A stretch of 33,306 nucleotides of DNA from Prevotella sp. (GCA_017449025.1 JAFSKJ010000014.1:1-33306), one strand, 5' to 3'. Counted from the stretch's first letter, positions 1 through 8,737 are shown. The notes: generated from the letters alone by a model not told the origin. Numbers and translations: made by a program.

Positions 1-36
1 CAGAATGTCCTACTGCAAAGCGTTTGCACCCTGTTT

Positions 37-68
37 GAGGGTGACAGAGGGTGACAGGAGGGTGACAG
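37..68. repeat. Three tandem copies of GAGGGTGACA(G)
   Basis: Three head-to-tail copies of a 10-11 nt unit, GAGGGTGACA(G), lie at 37-46, 47-57 and 58-68. No gene covers them. Function unknown. Confidence 0.75.
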
Positions 69-88
69 GTATGACAATGGTCTTTAGT

Positions 89-160
89 AAGCCCCCCAAC
101 CCCCTAAAGGGGGGGAACTACAGACTCTGCAGGAACTCCCCCTTTAGGGGGCAAGGGGGC
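89..160. repeat. C/G-rich interspersed palindromic unit
   Basis: Two hairpins, CCCCCTAAAGGGGG and CCCCCTTTAGGGGG, are held in one inverted arrangement: the left side begins AGCCCCCCAA and the right side ends GGGGGCTTGGGGG. No gene covers it. The architecture is like the unit at 18648-18743, so this is probably a REP/BIME-like dispersed element. It could also act as a transcription stop for genes left of the window. Confidence 0.6.
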
Positions 161-190
161 TTGGGGGTGCTTTGCACCGCCCGACATTGA

Positions 191-236
191 GAGGTGACCG
201 CTTTGCGGTCATACTGCAGTTCAACCGCACAGCACG
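191..236 (+). repeat. 46-bp inverted repeat, left copy
   Basis: Begins GAGGTGACCGCTTTGCGGTC, contains TTCAACCGCACAGCACG and is followed by a T run. It matches the reverse complement of 1771-1816 at 43 of 46 positions. Its first part is itself a hairpin (GACCGC/GCGGTC, 196-210). A shorter relative lies at 1999-2034. The copies enclose the GNAT/flavodoxin/GNAT set. Confidence 0.8.
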
Positions 237-261
237 ATTTTTTTCTTTCATCAATTATGTG

Positions 262-697
262 TTAACATCTCTGCATCGGATAATATCGTACTCCGTTCGT
301 AATCTGTTCCTCACTGGTATCCGCGAATCCCAGTTTCTTGTAAAACTCATGACCGTAGGGAGAGGCGTTTACCGTGATTGGCTCTTCGTCTTTCATACCA
401 AGGATATGTTGGATCAATTGTCTCCCAATGCCCTTTCGCTGATAGTTCTTATTAACAAACAACAATCCGATGTGGTGATGCTCATTTCGAGTGGCAATTA
501 CTCCCACCAACTTGTCATTTTGATACGCTCCATATCAATGTTGTACATCGTGCGAATTCCTCGTAGGCATATTCCAATGATTCTGTCAAGACTGGAGCAT
601 CCTTCCAGTTTAGTTCCTCACACAGTGGACCGAAAGCCTTGCGCTGCAAGTCGAACAGAGCAGGAACATCCAGTATTGTTGCAAGTTCTATTTTCAT
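262..697 (-). pseudogene. Frameshifted GNAT-family N-acetyltransferase
   Basis: Two adjacent minus-strand pieces make one acetyltransferase. The N-terminal piece (697 to about 515) starts MKIELATILDVPALFDLQRK. The C-terminal piece (to 262) carries the GNAT core: GVIATRNEH strand, the acetyl-CoA loop QRKGIG, and YGHEFYKKLGF near the end. The reading frame changes around 510-535, where the first frame runs into TGA and the second is already open, so one small indel separates them. The ATG overlaps the stop of the upstream reductase (ATGA), showing the two were translationally coupled. Substrate unknown. A sequencing error at the shift site is the main alternative to a real pseudogene. Confidence 0.75.
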
Positions 698-1224
698 ATT
701 GAAAGTCCTAATATGTATGTTTCATTAAGTGCATCGGTATTCTTGATGTCGCCCTTGTCTTTGACTCCTCTGACAAGCACCTTGCCTGCATCTTCAATAT
801 TGAAGAATTTCAAGCAGAGGTTGTATTCCGACAGAATAGCATCGAACAACTCTGGCAGTGTGGCTGCACCAACAAGCAGCAATGCCATCTTCTTTAGGTG
901 AAAGGTGTCTCGGATGGGATTGTGGAATCTATCGATGATGGCCTTCAACTGTGCGCTGATACCATAGAAATAGACTGGCGAGGCTATGACGAGCATATCT
1001 GCCTGGCTCATCTTCTCATAGATGATGGCTATGTCATCCTTCTGAGCACAGATGCCGTTGGCTTTGAAGCAAGCGTTACATCCCAAACACGGATTCACCT
1101 TGTAATCACGCACGGATACAATCTGCACATGATGATGCTTTGCGGCCCCTCGGATAAAAGCATCCACCAACAACTCAGTATTGCCACCCTTACGAGGGCT
1201 TCCGGATAAAATCAGTATTTTCAT
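694..1224 (-). CDS. Flavodoxin-family NAD(P)H-dependent FMN reductase / iron-sulfur flavoprotein type
   Basis: A 176-residue cytoplasmic flavoprotein. The N-terminus MKILILSGSPRKGGNT is the FMN phosphate-binding loop. It is followed by a cysteine cluster (NPCLGCNACFKANGIC) typical of the iron-sulfur-flavoprotein-like branch, then ASPVYFYGISAQLKAIIDR, the standard flavodoxin-fold segment lining FMN. These proteins reduce quinones, nitro compounds or iron-sulfur partners; the substrate cannot be told here. It overlaps the downstream GNAT by ATGA, so the two form an operon. The cysteines match CxxCxxC spacing, so either a cluster or a redox-active site is possible. Confidence 0.85.
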   Translation of the reverse strand: MKILILSGSPRKGGNTELLVDAFIRGAAKHHHVQIVSVRDYKVNPCLGCNACFKANGICAQKDDIAIIYEKMSQADMLVIASPVYFYGISAQLKAIIDRFHNPIRDTFHLKKMALLLVGAATLPELFDAILSEYNLCLKFFNIEDAGKVLVRGVKDKGDIKNTDALNETYILGLSI

Positions 1225-1295
1225 TCTTAATCAGATAAAATAATCCTATCGTCTCACACACTTTCTGTATCGAGTCGGGGGAAATTATGGTTGAA

Positions 1296-1745
1296 TTATT
1301 TGTGAATAAGTTCTATGAGGTCGAAGTACATCAGGCGGCTGTTGAGGGGACGCTCTGGCTTGATGCCTCGGAATTCGTGTTCTTGCTCCTCGGTGCTGAA
1401 CAGGTAATTGAAGTCGTTGCACTCGTAGAAGGCGAGATTGCGCTCCTTGTTGTAGGAATCGACGAGGAGGAAACGGCAGCCGGTCTTGTTGAGTGGGTCA
1501 ACGAACCACGCCTTGATGAAGCTGAGCACGTCGCTGCCGGGGTGCTGACTCTGGAAATCGGTGCCGATGCCGAGACGCCCGATCATCACGGCAGGATAAC
1601 TGCTGTAGAGTTTTTCGCGCGGGATGTTCTTCTCGACCTTCTTCTTGCGTGAGCCGGGACGCTCTTCGCTCTGTTCCATAATCTGGTCGAAGCGGTCTGA
1701 TGCCTCACCCGTCAATACGGGTACTGCTGCAATTGATAATGCCAT
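1296..1745 (-). CDS. GNAT-family N-acetyltransferase
   Basis: A 149-residue protein starting MALSIAAVPVLTG. I chose the ATG at 1745 because AGGAGAAGAG lies just before it and because the extra upstream residues of the longer frame are translated 46-bp repeat. The core YPAVMIGRLGIG, the loop QSQHPGSD, GCRFLLVDSYN and LAFYECNDF follow the order of a GNAT fold. The acetyl-CoA loop is degenerate: the usual QxxGxG has His at the first Gly. The family is common in Bacteroidales and the substrate is unknown. It resembles GNAT toxins loosely, but no antitoxin gene is beside it. It is separated from the reductase by 71 bp and could share its transcript. Confidence 0.7.
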   Translation of the reverse strand: MALSIAAVPVLTGEASDRFDQIMEQSEERPGSRKKKVEKNIPREKLYSSYPAVMIGRLGIGTDFQSQHPGSDVLSFIKAWFVDPLNKTGCRFLLVDSYNKERNLAFYECNDFNYLFSTEEQEHEFRGIKPERPLNSRLMYFDLIELIHK

Positions 1746-1770
1746 AATCTCTTCTCCTATTATTGTTTTT

Positions 1771-1816
1771 CGTGCTGTGCGGTTGAACAGCAGTATGATC
1801 GCAACGCGGTCACCTC
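1771..1816 (-). repeat. 46-bp inverted repeat, right copy
   Basis: Reverse complement of the unit at 191-236 with three mismatches. It sits 26 bp before the GNAT start at 1745, so it lies in that gene's leader or promoter region. Confidence 0.8.
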
Positions 1817-1867
1817 TAAATAACCGGGTGGTGTGAAGCACCCCCGGAGATGCAGAGGGGAGAACAA

Positions 1868-2034
1868 CGACCCTGAAGGGGTCGCCCTATACTGCTGCTG
1901 GGGCACTCTTTCAGAGTGCATTCGTAGTGTTCCTACTTCCGCAGGTCCTTCGGACGCTGCGGTTCTTGGACAAGCCAAGCGAACAAGTTCTGAGCGAAGA
2001 CGCTTTCAGCGTCATTTCAACCGCACAGGTCGAT
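1868..2034. repeat. Cluster of short perfect hairpins ending in a relative of the 46-bp repeat
   Basis: Four consecutive small palindromes: CGACCC/GGGTCG (1868-1884), GCACTC/GAGTGC (1903-1919), GCAG.GTCC/GGAC.CTGC (1941-1960) and GACGC/GCGTC (1999-2013). The last continues into TTCAACCGCACAG and a T run, the same tail as the unit at 191-236. No convincing reading frame runs through. Together with 2035-2230, where I see nothing else clear, this is non-coding repeat DNA. Confidence 0.6.
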
Positions 2035-2231
2035 TTTTTTTTCGGGGGGCAAAGGTACATCATTTTTCGCAAAGTTGATGAGATTATGGCGTTAAAAGTA
2101 TAAAATGCGGGCGAAGATGTAACCCAAAAATGCAACCGAAGACATGTCCGTTTTTCCTTTTTCTTGTCCTGATAGTCGACAGTTTTCTGTATTTTATTTG
2201 CACTTTTCTACCGTGAACATCGAGGCCTCAT

Positions 2232-2316
2232 CCGTAGAGTGGCACTCTACGGAGCTAAAGTGGCACTTTTTTGAAATTAAGTGCCACTTTACGGTCGTAA
2301 AGTGCCACTCCTCATC
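2232..2316 (+). repeat. GTGCCACTTT palindromic element, copy 1
   Basis: A stack of inverted GTGGCAC/GTGCCAC units. CCGTAGAGT/ACTCTACGG forms a 21-bp palindrome (2232-2252). AAAGTGGCACTT (2257-2268) pairs with AAGTGCCACTTT (2279-2290). CACTTTACG/CGTAAAGTG follows. Positions 2250-2301 match the reverse complement of about 24885-24936 with one mismatch. It lies about 180 bp upstream of the pectate lyase gene. Confidence 0.85.
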
Positions 2317-2430
2317 AGGCATGTTTTGCGCCTCTCTCGTACGTGCCAGCCCTCGCCAGCCACTTCGCAAGACGGTTTAGCTCGGCGGCTGCTCTTTTCA
2401 TGTTGGCTCACGGAAAATGTTTGCAAATAT

Positions 2431-2461
2431 TTTGCCGTTTTAGAAAAAATGCGTAATTTTG
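2431..2461 (+). promoter_or_regulatory. Bacteroidota-type promoter of the pectate lyase / GH140 operon
   Basis: TTTG at 2431-2434, a 19-bp spacer and TAATTTTG at 2454-2461 match the Bacteroidota primary sigma consensus (TTTG, 19-21 bp, TAnnTTTG). Transcription would start about 25 nt before the ATG at 2493. Confidence 0.75.
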
Positions 2462-2492
2462 CAGTCTAACAACAAACTATTATCTGCTAAGC

Positions 2493-4238
2493 ATGAAAAA
2501 ACAATCCATTCTTGCCGTTTTCCTTTTCTATGTGGCAACGGCTTCTTTTGCACAGTATCCGCAACTAACCGGCGAGGCCAAGCATCTCATAGACTCGTTG
2601 GAGACACAGTGGAAGGCTCACAGCGACTCTGCCTGGGAGGCAGCCTTCCCCATTGTAGTGGAGGAGGCCAAGGCCGGCCGTCCTTACGTGCCTTGGGCTT
2701 CTCGTCCCTACGACTTGCGTCAGGCCAAGATTCCTGCCTTCCCCGGAGCCGAAGGCGGCGGCATGTTCACCTTTGGCGGACGTGGTGGGAAGGTGCTCAC
2801 CGTGACCAACCTCAATGACTCCGGTCCTGGCTCGTTTCGCTGGGCCTGCGAGCAGGGCGGTGCCCGCATCGTGGTTTTCAATGTGTCGGGCATCATCCGC
2901 CTGAAGTCGCCTATCTTCGTGCGCGCACCTTATATAACCATAGCGGGTCAGACAGCACCCGGCGACGGTGTCATTGTCGCCGGCGAGTCATTCCAGGTGG
3001 ACACTCACGATGTCATTGTGCGTCACATGCGCTTCCGCCGGGGCGAGACGCTGGTATGGCACCGTGAGGACAGCTTCGGCGGCAACCCCGTAGGCAACAT
3101 AATGATTGACCACTGTTCGTGCGAGTGGGGCCTTGACGAGAACATATCGTTCTACCGCCACATGTTCGACTTGCACGACGGCAAGGACAAACGCAAGGAA
3201 CCCACGGTGAACGTCACCATACAGAACACCATCAGCGCCAAGGCCCTCGACACGTGGAACCACGCCTTCGGCTCGACCATCGGTGGGGAGAACACTACAT
3301 TTATGCGCAACCTGTGGGCCGACAACACGGGGCGCAACCCGTCGATAGGGTGGGGAGGTGTCTTCAATTTCGTGAACAACGTGGTTTACAACTGGGTGCA
3401 CCGCACAGCCGACGGCGGCGAGTACACCACCATGTCGAACTTCATAAACAACTACTATAAGCCCGGACCTCTCACGCCGAAGGAAAGTGCCGTGGGGCAC
3501 CGCATACTGAAGAGTGAGAGCCGCTCACAGGGACTATTCCCCTTCAAGCAGTTTGGGCGTGTCTATGCCATGGGTAACATCATGGAGGGCGATGCAAAGG
3601 TGACTGGGGATAACTGGAACGGTGGTATTCAGACCTCCGACAAGGACGGCGACATTGATGCTACCGAGTACGCTCTCATGCGCTCCGACGAGCCCTTCGA
3701 GATGCCCTTTGTTACCATCTTGGGAGCAGAGAAAGCCTTCGACTGGGTGCTCGCCAATGCCGGTGCCACCGTGCCTTGTCGCGACATTGTCGACCAGCGC
3801 ATCTGCGAGGAAGTGCGGACAGGCCAGGCCTACTACGTGCCCAACTACGAAAAGAAGGTGAAGGACAAACCCTACGGCGACATGTGGGGCCTGCATGAAA
3901 AGTCACAGAACGAGCAGGGACTTTTCAAGTATCGCCGACTGCCCACCGACTCCTACAAGCAGGGCATAATAACTGACCCACGGCAGATGGGAGGCTACCC
4001 CGAATACAAGGCCTGGGTGCCATACGCTGATAGCGACGGCGACGGAATGCCCGACGAATGGGAGAAAGCCAACGGCCTGAACCCCAATGACCCGAGCGAT
4101 GCCGCAAAAGACTGTAATGGCGACGGATATACCAACATTGAGAAGTACATAAACGCTATTCCTACCCGTTCGAAGATAGACTGGCGCAACCTGAACAACA
4201 ACTACGACACACTTGCAGCGCAGGGTAGACTGATGTGA
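2493..4238 (+). CDS. Secreted pectate lyase, polysaccharide lyase family 1 type
   Basis: A 581-residue exported protein. A signal peptide (MKKQSILAVFLFYVATASFA) precedes a leader region and a right-handed beta-helix starting near residue 87 with PAFPGAEGGGMFTFGGRGG. Stretches such as DSGPGSFRWACEQGG, ITIAGQTAPGDGV, DVIVRHMRFRRGE and IMIDHCSCEWGLDENIS are those of Bacteroidota PL1 lyases, which cleave polygalacturonate by beta-elimination with calcium. Residues about 513-556 hold two Asp/Asn-rich loops (DSDGDGMPDEW and DCNGDGYTNIEKYI) like thrombospondin type 3 or dockerin calcium loops. The GH140-type gene follows after 22 bp. Export to the periplasm or surface is inferred; no lipobox is present. 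Pectin lyase instead of pectate lyase activity is not excluded. Confidence 0.88.
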   Translation: MKKQSILAVFLFYVATASFAQYPQLTGEAKHLIDSLETQWKAHSDSAWEAAFPIVVEEAKAGRPYVPWASRPYDLRQAKIPAFPGAEGGGMFTFGGRGGKVLTVTNLNDSGPGSFRWACEQGGARIVVFNVSGIIRLKSPIFVRAPYITIAGQTAPGDGVIVAGESFQVDTHDVIVRHMRFRRGETLVWHREDSFGGNPVGNIMIDHCSCEWGLDENISFYRHMFDLHDGKDKRKEPTVNVTIQNTISAKALDTWNHAFGSTIGGENTTFMRNLWADNTGRNPSIGWGGVFNFVNNVVYNWVHRTADGGEYTTMSNFINNYYKPGPLTPKESAVGHRILKSESRSQGLFPFKQFGRVYAMGNIMEGDAKVTGDNWNGGIQTSDKDGDIDATEYALMRSDEPFEMPFVTILGAEKAFDWVLANAGATVPCRDIVDQRICEEVRTGQAYYVPNYEKKVKDKPYGDMWGLHEKSQNEQGLFKYRRLPTDSYKQGIITDPRQMGGYPEYKAWVPYADSDGDGMPDEWEKANGLNPNDPSDAAKDCNGDGYTNIEKYINAIPTRSKIDWRNLNNNYDTLAAQGRLM

Positions 4239-4260
4239 CCATGACAAAAAACAGAAGACT

Positions 4261-5703
4261 ATGAAACAGCATGTATTGACATTGGCAGCAGCCCTGATGC
4301 TGTGTACCGCCATAACAGCCCAGCAACCCTGGGCAAACGGCAAACTAAGGGTTTCCGACAATCAGCGGTTCCTGCAGTTCGAAAACGGCAAGCCCTTCTT
4401 CTGGCTTGGCGAGACGGCATGGCTCATGCCAGAGCACTTGAACCGCGAAGAGGTGGACTTCTACTTGGCAACATGCCACGAGGCCGGCTATAACATGACC
4501 CAGGTGCAGGTGCTCAACGACGTGCCGTCGTACAACATCTACGGAGTTCCCTCCCACGACCGTCAGGGCAGGCTGTTCACCTCCGGGGCATACACCTATT
4601 GGGACCACATGGACTATATTGTGGACCAGGCCGCCCGCAACGGCATATACATCGGCATGGTGTGCATCTGGGGAGGGCTGGTGAAACAGGGCAAGCTGAA
4701 CGTGGAGCAGGCCAAGACCTACGGCGCATTCCTCGCCAACCGCTATAAGGACAGGCCTAACATAATCTGGATTATCGGCGGCGACATACAGGGTGACATC
4801 AAGGCCGAGGTATGGGAGACCCTTGCCACGACCATCAAGGGGATTGACAAGAACCACCTGATGACCTATCATCCGCGTGGGCGCTACACCTCGGCCAAGT
4901 GGTGGAGCAAGGCGTCGTGGATAGACTTCCACACCTTCCAGAGCGGACACCGCCGCTACGGACAGCGCATGGGCAACAAGGACTATCCCATACCCGACAA
5001 CACGGAGGAAGACAACTGGATGTACGTGGATTCTACCTGGGCATACAAACCCATCAAGCCCGTGCTCGACGATGAACCCATCTACGAAAACATTCCCATG
5101 GGGCTGCACGATGCCAACGAGCCACTGTGGAGAGCCTGCGACGTGCGCCGCTATGCCTACTGGAGCGTCTTCGCCGGCAGTTGCGGGCACACCTACGGCC
5201 ACAACGCCATCATGCAGTTCTACCGCGATGGGTACAAACCGTCATACTACTGCAAGAAACCGTGGACAGAAGCCCTCCGCGACCCTGGATTCAATCAGAT
5301 GAAGTACTTGAAGCACCTTGTGCTCTCATTTCCATACTTCGAACGCATTCCCGACCAGAGCGTCGTCATGGACAATGGCACTCAGTACAACCGGCTGGCA
5401 GCCACCCGCGGCAGCGACTATCTGCTGGTATATAACTACACAAGCCGCGACATGAAGATTGACCTGCGCAAAATCTCGGGCGAGAAGAAGAAGGTATGGT
5501 GGATGAATGCCGGCACAGGCATGCTCACATGGCTGGGCGAGTATGAGAACAAGGTGCTCACATTCCGCCCTCACCAGACAGGGCCGGGCATAGAAGACGG
5601 TGTGCTCATTGCCATCGATGCCACAAAGCAATACCTGTCGGCTGACCAGAGCCAGATATGCTCTGCTGCTTCAGACCGACCCGCTGTTGACAGAAACGAA
5701 TAG
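4261..5703 (+). CDS. Glycoside hydrolase family 140 type (apiosidase-like; DUF4038 plus C-terminal collagen-binding-like domain)
   Basis: A 480-residue exported enzyme with signal peptide MKQHVLTLAAALMLCTAITA. The catalytic TIM-barrel (about 28-355) has GKPFFWLGETAW, IIWIIGGDIQGD and PVLDDEPIYENIP. Candidate acid/base and nucleophile are D175 and E272; their spacing of 97 residues agrees with what I recall for the Bacteroides RG-II apiosidase BT1012. The C-terminal part (about 375-455, DYLLVYNYTSRD through the PGIEDGVLIAID end) is the beta-sandwich usually called a putative collagen-binding domain. GH140 enzymes release apiose-linked side chains from rhamnogalacturonan II. It shares a transcript with the PL1 lyase. 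Related DUF4038 families with other sugars as target are possible. Confidence 0.82.
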   Translation: MKQHVLTLAAALMLCTAITAQQPWANGKLRVSDNQRFLQFENGKPFFWLGETAWLMPEHLNREEVDFYLATCHEAGYNMTQVQVLNDVPSYNIYGVPSHDRQGRLFTSGAYTYWDHMDYIVDQAARNGIYIGMVCIWGGLVKQGKLNVEQAKTYGAFLANRYKDRPNIIWIIGGDIQGDIKAEVWETLATTIKGIDKNHLMTYHPRGRYTSAKWWSKASWIDFHTFQSGHRRYGQRMGNKDYPIPDNTEEDNWMYVDSTWAYKPIKPVLDDEPIYENIPMGLHDANEPLWRACDVRRYAYWSVFAGSCGHTYGHNAIMQFYRDGYKPSYYCKKPWTEALRDPGFNQMKYLKHLVLSFPYFERIPDQSVVMDNGTQYNRLAATRGSDYLLVYNYTSRDMKIDLRKISGEKKKVWWMNAGTGMLTWLGEYENKVLTFRPHQTGPGIEDGVLIAIDATKQYLSADQSQICSAASDRPAVDRNE

Positions 5704-5731
5704 CTGTAGACAGCACAGGCGTGGAGCGATG

Positions 5732-8674
5732 CTAATACCACTGAACGGCGTTAGAGTAGCTGGAGCGCTTGTCGTACTTAAGGGCATCGGTAAGTGTGGC
5801 GGCGTTGCAGCGGAAGGAGAAGTTGTAGCTGGCGTATGGCGATAGCACCACTTGGCACGACATGTTGAAGCAGTGGAGGTCGCGGCTCAGCGAGGCTGTG
5901 GTCATGGATATTTTCTTGTTCTCAAAGTCGTAGCCGCTGGAGAAGGTGATGTTCCAGCCTTCGGACAGCTTGATGTTGCCGCTCAGGTTCAGTGTCTGCG
6001 TGAAGCCGTAGGGATAGCGCATGGTCTTGTAGTTGAACGAGCCGCGTGTGTTCTCGCGCATGGAGATGCCGTAGCCTAACGACAGCGACCACGGCAGGCT
6101 GAAGCCCATGTATCCGTCGTCGTCGGTCTCGGCCTTGCCCTTGCTCTTGGCGCCGTGCTTGCCTTTCTCCATGTCTTTGTCTATGTTGGAGTTCACATCG
6201 TTGTCGTCATCCTCCTCCTCTTTTTGGTTGTCTTTTTCTTTGTCTTTGTCTGTCTTTTCGCCCCGCAGTTTCTTGAGCAGGTTCTTGAAGGTGTCGTTGT
6301 TCAGAGTATACGACAGGTTCTGCGACATGCCCTGGAAGCGCCCTATCTTTCCTTTCTGCCAGTATGTGGTGTGCTCGCTTATTCGCGGCGGTGCTCCCAC
6401 GCTGTCAGCCTCGTAGACGTATGAGGCGAATGTGGCGTTGAGGTTGAGCGTGTACGACTTGGTGAGCTTCAGTCGCAGTCTGGCGTTGAGGTCGCTCAGC
6501 GGTCTTGTCTTTGCCGCCAAGTTGTACGACATGGAGCCTCCTAACTCGTCGATAAGGCTTATTTTCTTGAACCCGGTAGAGTCGTTCTCAGTACGGATCT
6601 TCATCTCTAAGTTGTTCGACAGGTCTACGGATATGGAGCCTGTCTTGCCTTTCCCCGGCACTCCGTAGAGACCATTGGCGTAGGGCGAATATTCTACGAG
6701 TGTGACGTTGCCGTCGGCGTCGGTCTTCTGGTAGGTCTCGTAATATCCGTAGCGCTCGGCGCTGAAGTCGGGTGCGTAGCTGAAGCTTACCGATGGCGTT
6801 AGCACGTGGCGTATGGCTTGTATCTTGTCGCCGAAGAGCTTGCGCGAGGGTATGTAGGTTCCGTAGAGCTTGGTGGATGCCGAGAGCGAGAGGTTCCAGT
6901 TGTAGATGTTGTAGAATCCGTTCAGCGTGTCGGTTATTTCCTGCCCGCTGTCGCTGTCCCACCACTTGTGCATTTTGGAAAGGTATGTGCGGTCGGTGAT
7001 GTTTATCGAGGGGTTGATGTTCAAGTAGTCGAGCAGCGTGAAGTTGCCGCTGATGGGTATGGTGTGCTGCATGCCGTTTTTCCAGTCGCGGCTCAGGCTG
7101 GAGTGCAAAAGCTTGTCTTCCTTCGTGTTGATGGAGTTGCTTATTTGTCCGGTGTAGCTCATCGAGAGCTTTTCGTACCATCGCTCCTTGCCCACCATCT
7201 TCTTTCTTTTGAAAGGATAGAAGCGGGAAATGGAGATGTTGATGTCGGGCAATGTCATGGAGATGCTTGTGTCGCGCATGTTCTGGTTGAGGTTCATGGT
7301 AGAGCTTAGCGACATGCCGATGCTTGAGAACGTAGTGCTCCACGACACCGAGGATGTGCGCGTAGACTGTGTCATGGCCTGTGGGTTGTAGCGCGATGAG
7401 AGGTTGTTCGGCTCATAGCTCGACGTGGCAAAGTTGACGCTTGCCGAGAGCTGGCTGTAAGGGTTGGCCTTAGAGTCTTGCCTGTGGCTCCACTGCACCT
7501 TGAAGCTTGTCTGCTTGGTGTAGTCGGGCATGTTCTTCTCTCCGGTCACCGTGTTGAGGTAGCTGGCCAGGAAGGAGCCGCTGTATTTGTAGCGCTTGCG
7601 GTAGTTGGTGGCTACTTGCAGTCCCCACGACCCCTTGGTGTAGATTTCTCCGATGAGCTTAAGGTCCATGATGTCGGACAGGGCGAAGTAGTAGCCGCCG
7701 TCGCGCAGGTAGAAGCCGCGCTCGGTCTCGTCGCCGTAGGTGGGCATGATGAATCCGCTGGAGTAGCTCTTTGTGAAGGGGAAGAAACCGTAGGGCACGG
7801 CAAGGGGCAGCGGCACGTCGGCCACCACCAGATAGGCTGGTCCGAAGACGACATCCTTGCCGGGGCGCACCTTGGCTCGGGACAGCGCGAGATAGAAGTC
7901 GGGGTGAGGTTCGTCGCACGTGGTGTAGCGGCCATGCTGAAGATACATCTCGCCGTTGGCTCCGCGCTTCGACAGCTCGCTGGTCAGGAAGCCGTCTTCC
8001 TGCTGGGTGTAGACTTGCGAAATGATGCCTTTCTTGGTCTTGAAGTTAAAGGCCATGGTGTCGCTTTCGTATTGGTCGCTGCCCAGCTTGAACACGGGCT
8101 TGCCGAAGTCCTTGCCTGTGGTGTCGCGCGAACCGGTGGCATGTACCAAGCTGCTGTCCAGCGACATAAAGATGCGGTCGCTCTGCAGGTCCATGTTCTG
8201 GTAAGTGATGTGCGATTGGCCGTAGAGATATGCCAGACCGGTGGTGGCGTCGTAGGTCAGCGAGTCGTTGGCTGTGTAGGTGACAGGCGCCTCGATGCCG
8301 TTTTTCTTGCGCTTGTTCAGGCTGTCCTGAAGCAGCGAGTCGTCTACGGCCTTGTTATGGCGGTAGATGGCCAGTTCAAGTGAGTCCATCTGCGTGGTGT
8401 CAGGCTCAGTGCTGCCAATGTGCAGCAGCGAGTCGGTAGAGACCGAGTCGGCAGGTATGGAGTCGGGCAGGAAGACTTGCCCGGGTGTGGGGCGCCTGAG
8501 AATCAAGGGCTCGTCTAACGGGGTGGCGGTTGTGTCAACATCCGTGCTGTCGGCGGCAGCCTTAGCTGCAGCCTCCACATGGCGCTGGCGTTCGGTAAAG
8601 AGCGTCAGAGGGACTTCCGCCATCATCAGAATGAAGGCGAAAAGCAGCAGCAATATGGCCGATTTTCTTTTCAC
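5732..8674 (-). CDS. lptD: LPS transport outer-membrane protein LptD (OstA family)
   Basis: About 980 residues from the GTG at 8674; further in-frame GTG codons lie upstream, but this one gives a clean signal segment (VKRKSAILLLLFAFILMMAE). An OstA-like N-terminal domain (LYGQSHITYQNMDLQSDRI) is followed by a long beta-barrel region that includes YGFFPFTKSYSSGFIMP and GFYLRDGGYYFA, typical of Bacteroidota LptD. Residues about 800-855 are a very charged Lys/Glu/Asp stretch, probably a surface or periplasmic loop. The protein inserts LPS into the outer leaflet with LptE. It is divergent from ftsX and converges with the GH140-type gene across 28 bp. A TAATTTTG box ends only 6 bp before the GTG, so the message may be leaderless or start elsewhere. 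Confidence 0.88.
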   Translation of the reverse strand: MKRKSAILLLLFAFILMMAEVPLTLFTERQRHVEAAAKAAADSTDVDTTATPLDEPLILRRPTPGQVFLPDSIPADSVSTDSLLHIGSTEPDTTQMDSLELAIYRHNKAVDDSLLQDSLNKRKKNGIEAPVTYTANDSLTYDATTGLAYLYGQSHITYQNMDLQSDRIFMSLDSSLVHATGSRDTTGKDFGKPVFKLGSDQYESDTMAFNFKTKKGIISQVYTQQEDGFLTSELSKRGANGEMYLQHGRYTTCDEPHPDFYLALSRAKVRPGKDVVFGPAYLVVADVPLPLAVPYGFFPFTKSYSSGFIMPTYGDETERGFYLRDGGYYFALSDIMDLKLIGEIYTKGSWGLQVATNYRKRYKYSGSFLASYLNTVTGEKNMPDYTKQTSFKVQWSHRQDSKANPYSQLSASVNFATSSYEPNNLSSRYNPQAMTQSTRTSSVSWSTTFSSIGMSLSSTMNLNQNMRDTSISMTLPDINISISRFYPFKRKKMVGKERWYEKLSMSYTGQISNSINTKEDKLLHSSLSRDWKNGMQHTIPISGNFTLLDYLNINPSINITDRTYLSKMHKWWDSDSGQEITDTLNGFYNIYNWNLSLSASTKLYGTYIPSRKLFGDKIQAIRHVLTPSVSFSYAPDFSAERYGYYETYQKTDADGNVTLVEYSPYANGLYGVPGKGKTGSISVDLSNNLEMKIRTENDSTGFKKISLIDELGGSMSYNLAAKTRPLSDLNARLRLKLTKSYTLNLNATFASYVYEADSVGAPPRISEHTTYWQKGKIGRFQGMSQNLSYTLNNDTFKNLLKKLRGEKTDKDKEKDNQKEEEDDDNDVNSNIDKDMEKGKHGAKSKGKAETDDDGYMGFSLPWSLSLGYGISMRENTRGSFNYKTMRYPYGFTQTLNLSGNIKLSEGWNITFSSGYDFENKKISMTTASLSRDLHCFNMSCQVVLSPYASYNFSFRCNAATLTDALKYDKRSSYSNAVQWY

Positions 8675-8679
8675 GGCTG

Positions 8680-8687
8680 CAAAATTA
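8680..8687 (-). promoter_or_regulatory. Possible -7 box for lptD
   Basis: TAATTTTG followed by CAGCC on the minus strand, just before the chosen GTG. The same 13 bases (TAATTTTGCAGCC) stand before ftsX on the plus strand. No clear -33 TTTG is at the right distance. Confidence 0.4.
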
Positions 8688-8737
8688 CTAACAAAAAACG
8701 GAATTCCGACAGTTTTTGGGTAGTTTAACGTAAAATA

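Noticed and set aside
172-702. 176-codon plus-strand open frame
   Set aside because: It lies opposite the GNAT pseudogene and begins within the 46-bp repeat; its product has no protein-like pattern.
1296-1745. GNAT toxin of a toxin-antitoxin pair
   Set aside because: No ribbon-helix-helix (DUF1778-type) antitoxin gene is adjacent on either side.
191-1816. Insertion sequence
   Set aside because: Inverted repeats are present but no transposase is encoded between them.
7478-8383. 301-codon plus-strand open frame
   Set aside because: Antisense to lptD, which has clear family features over the same DNA.
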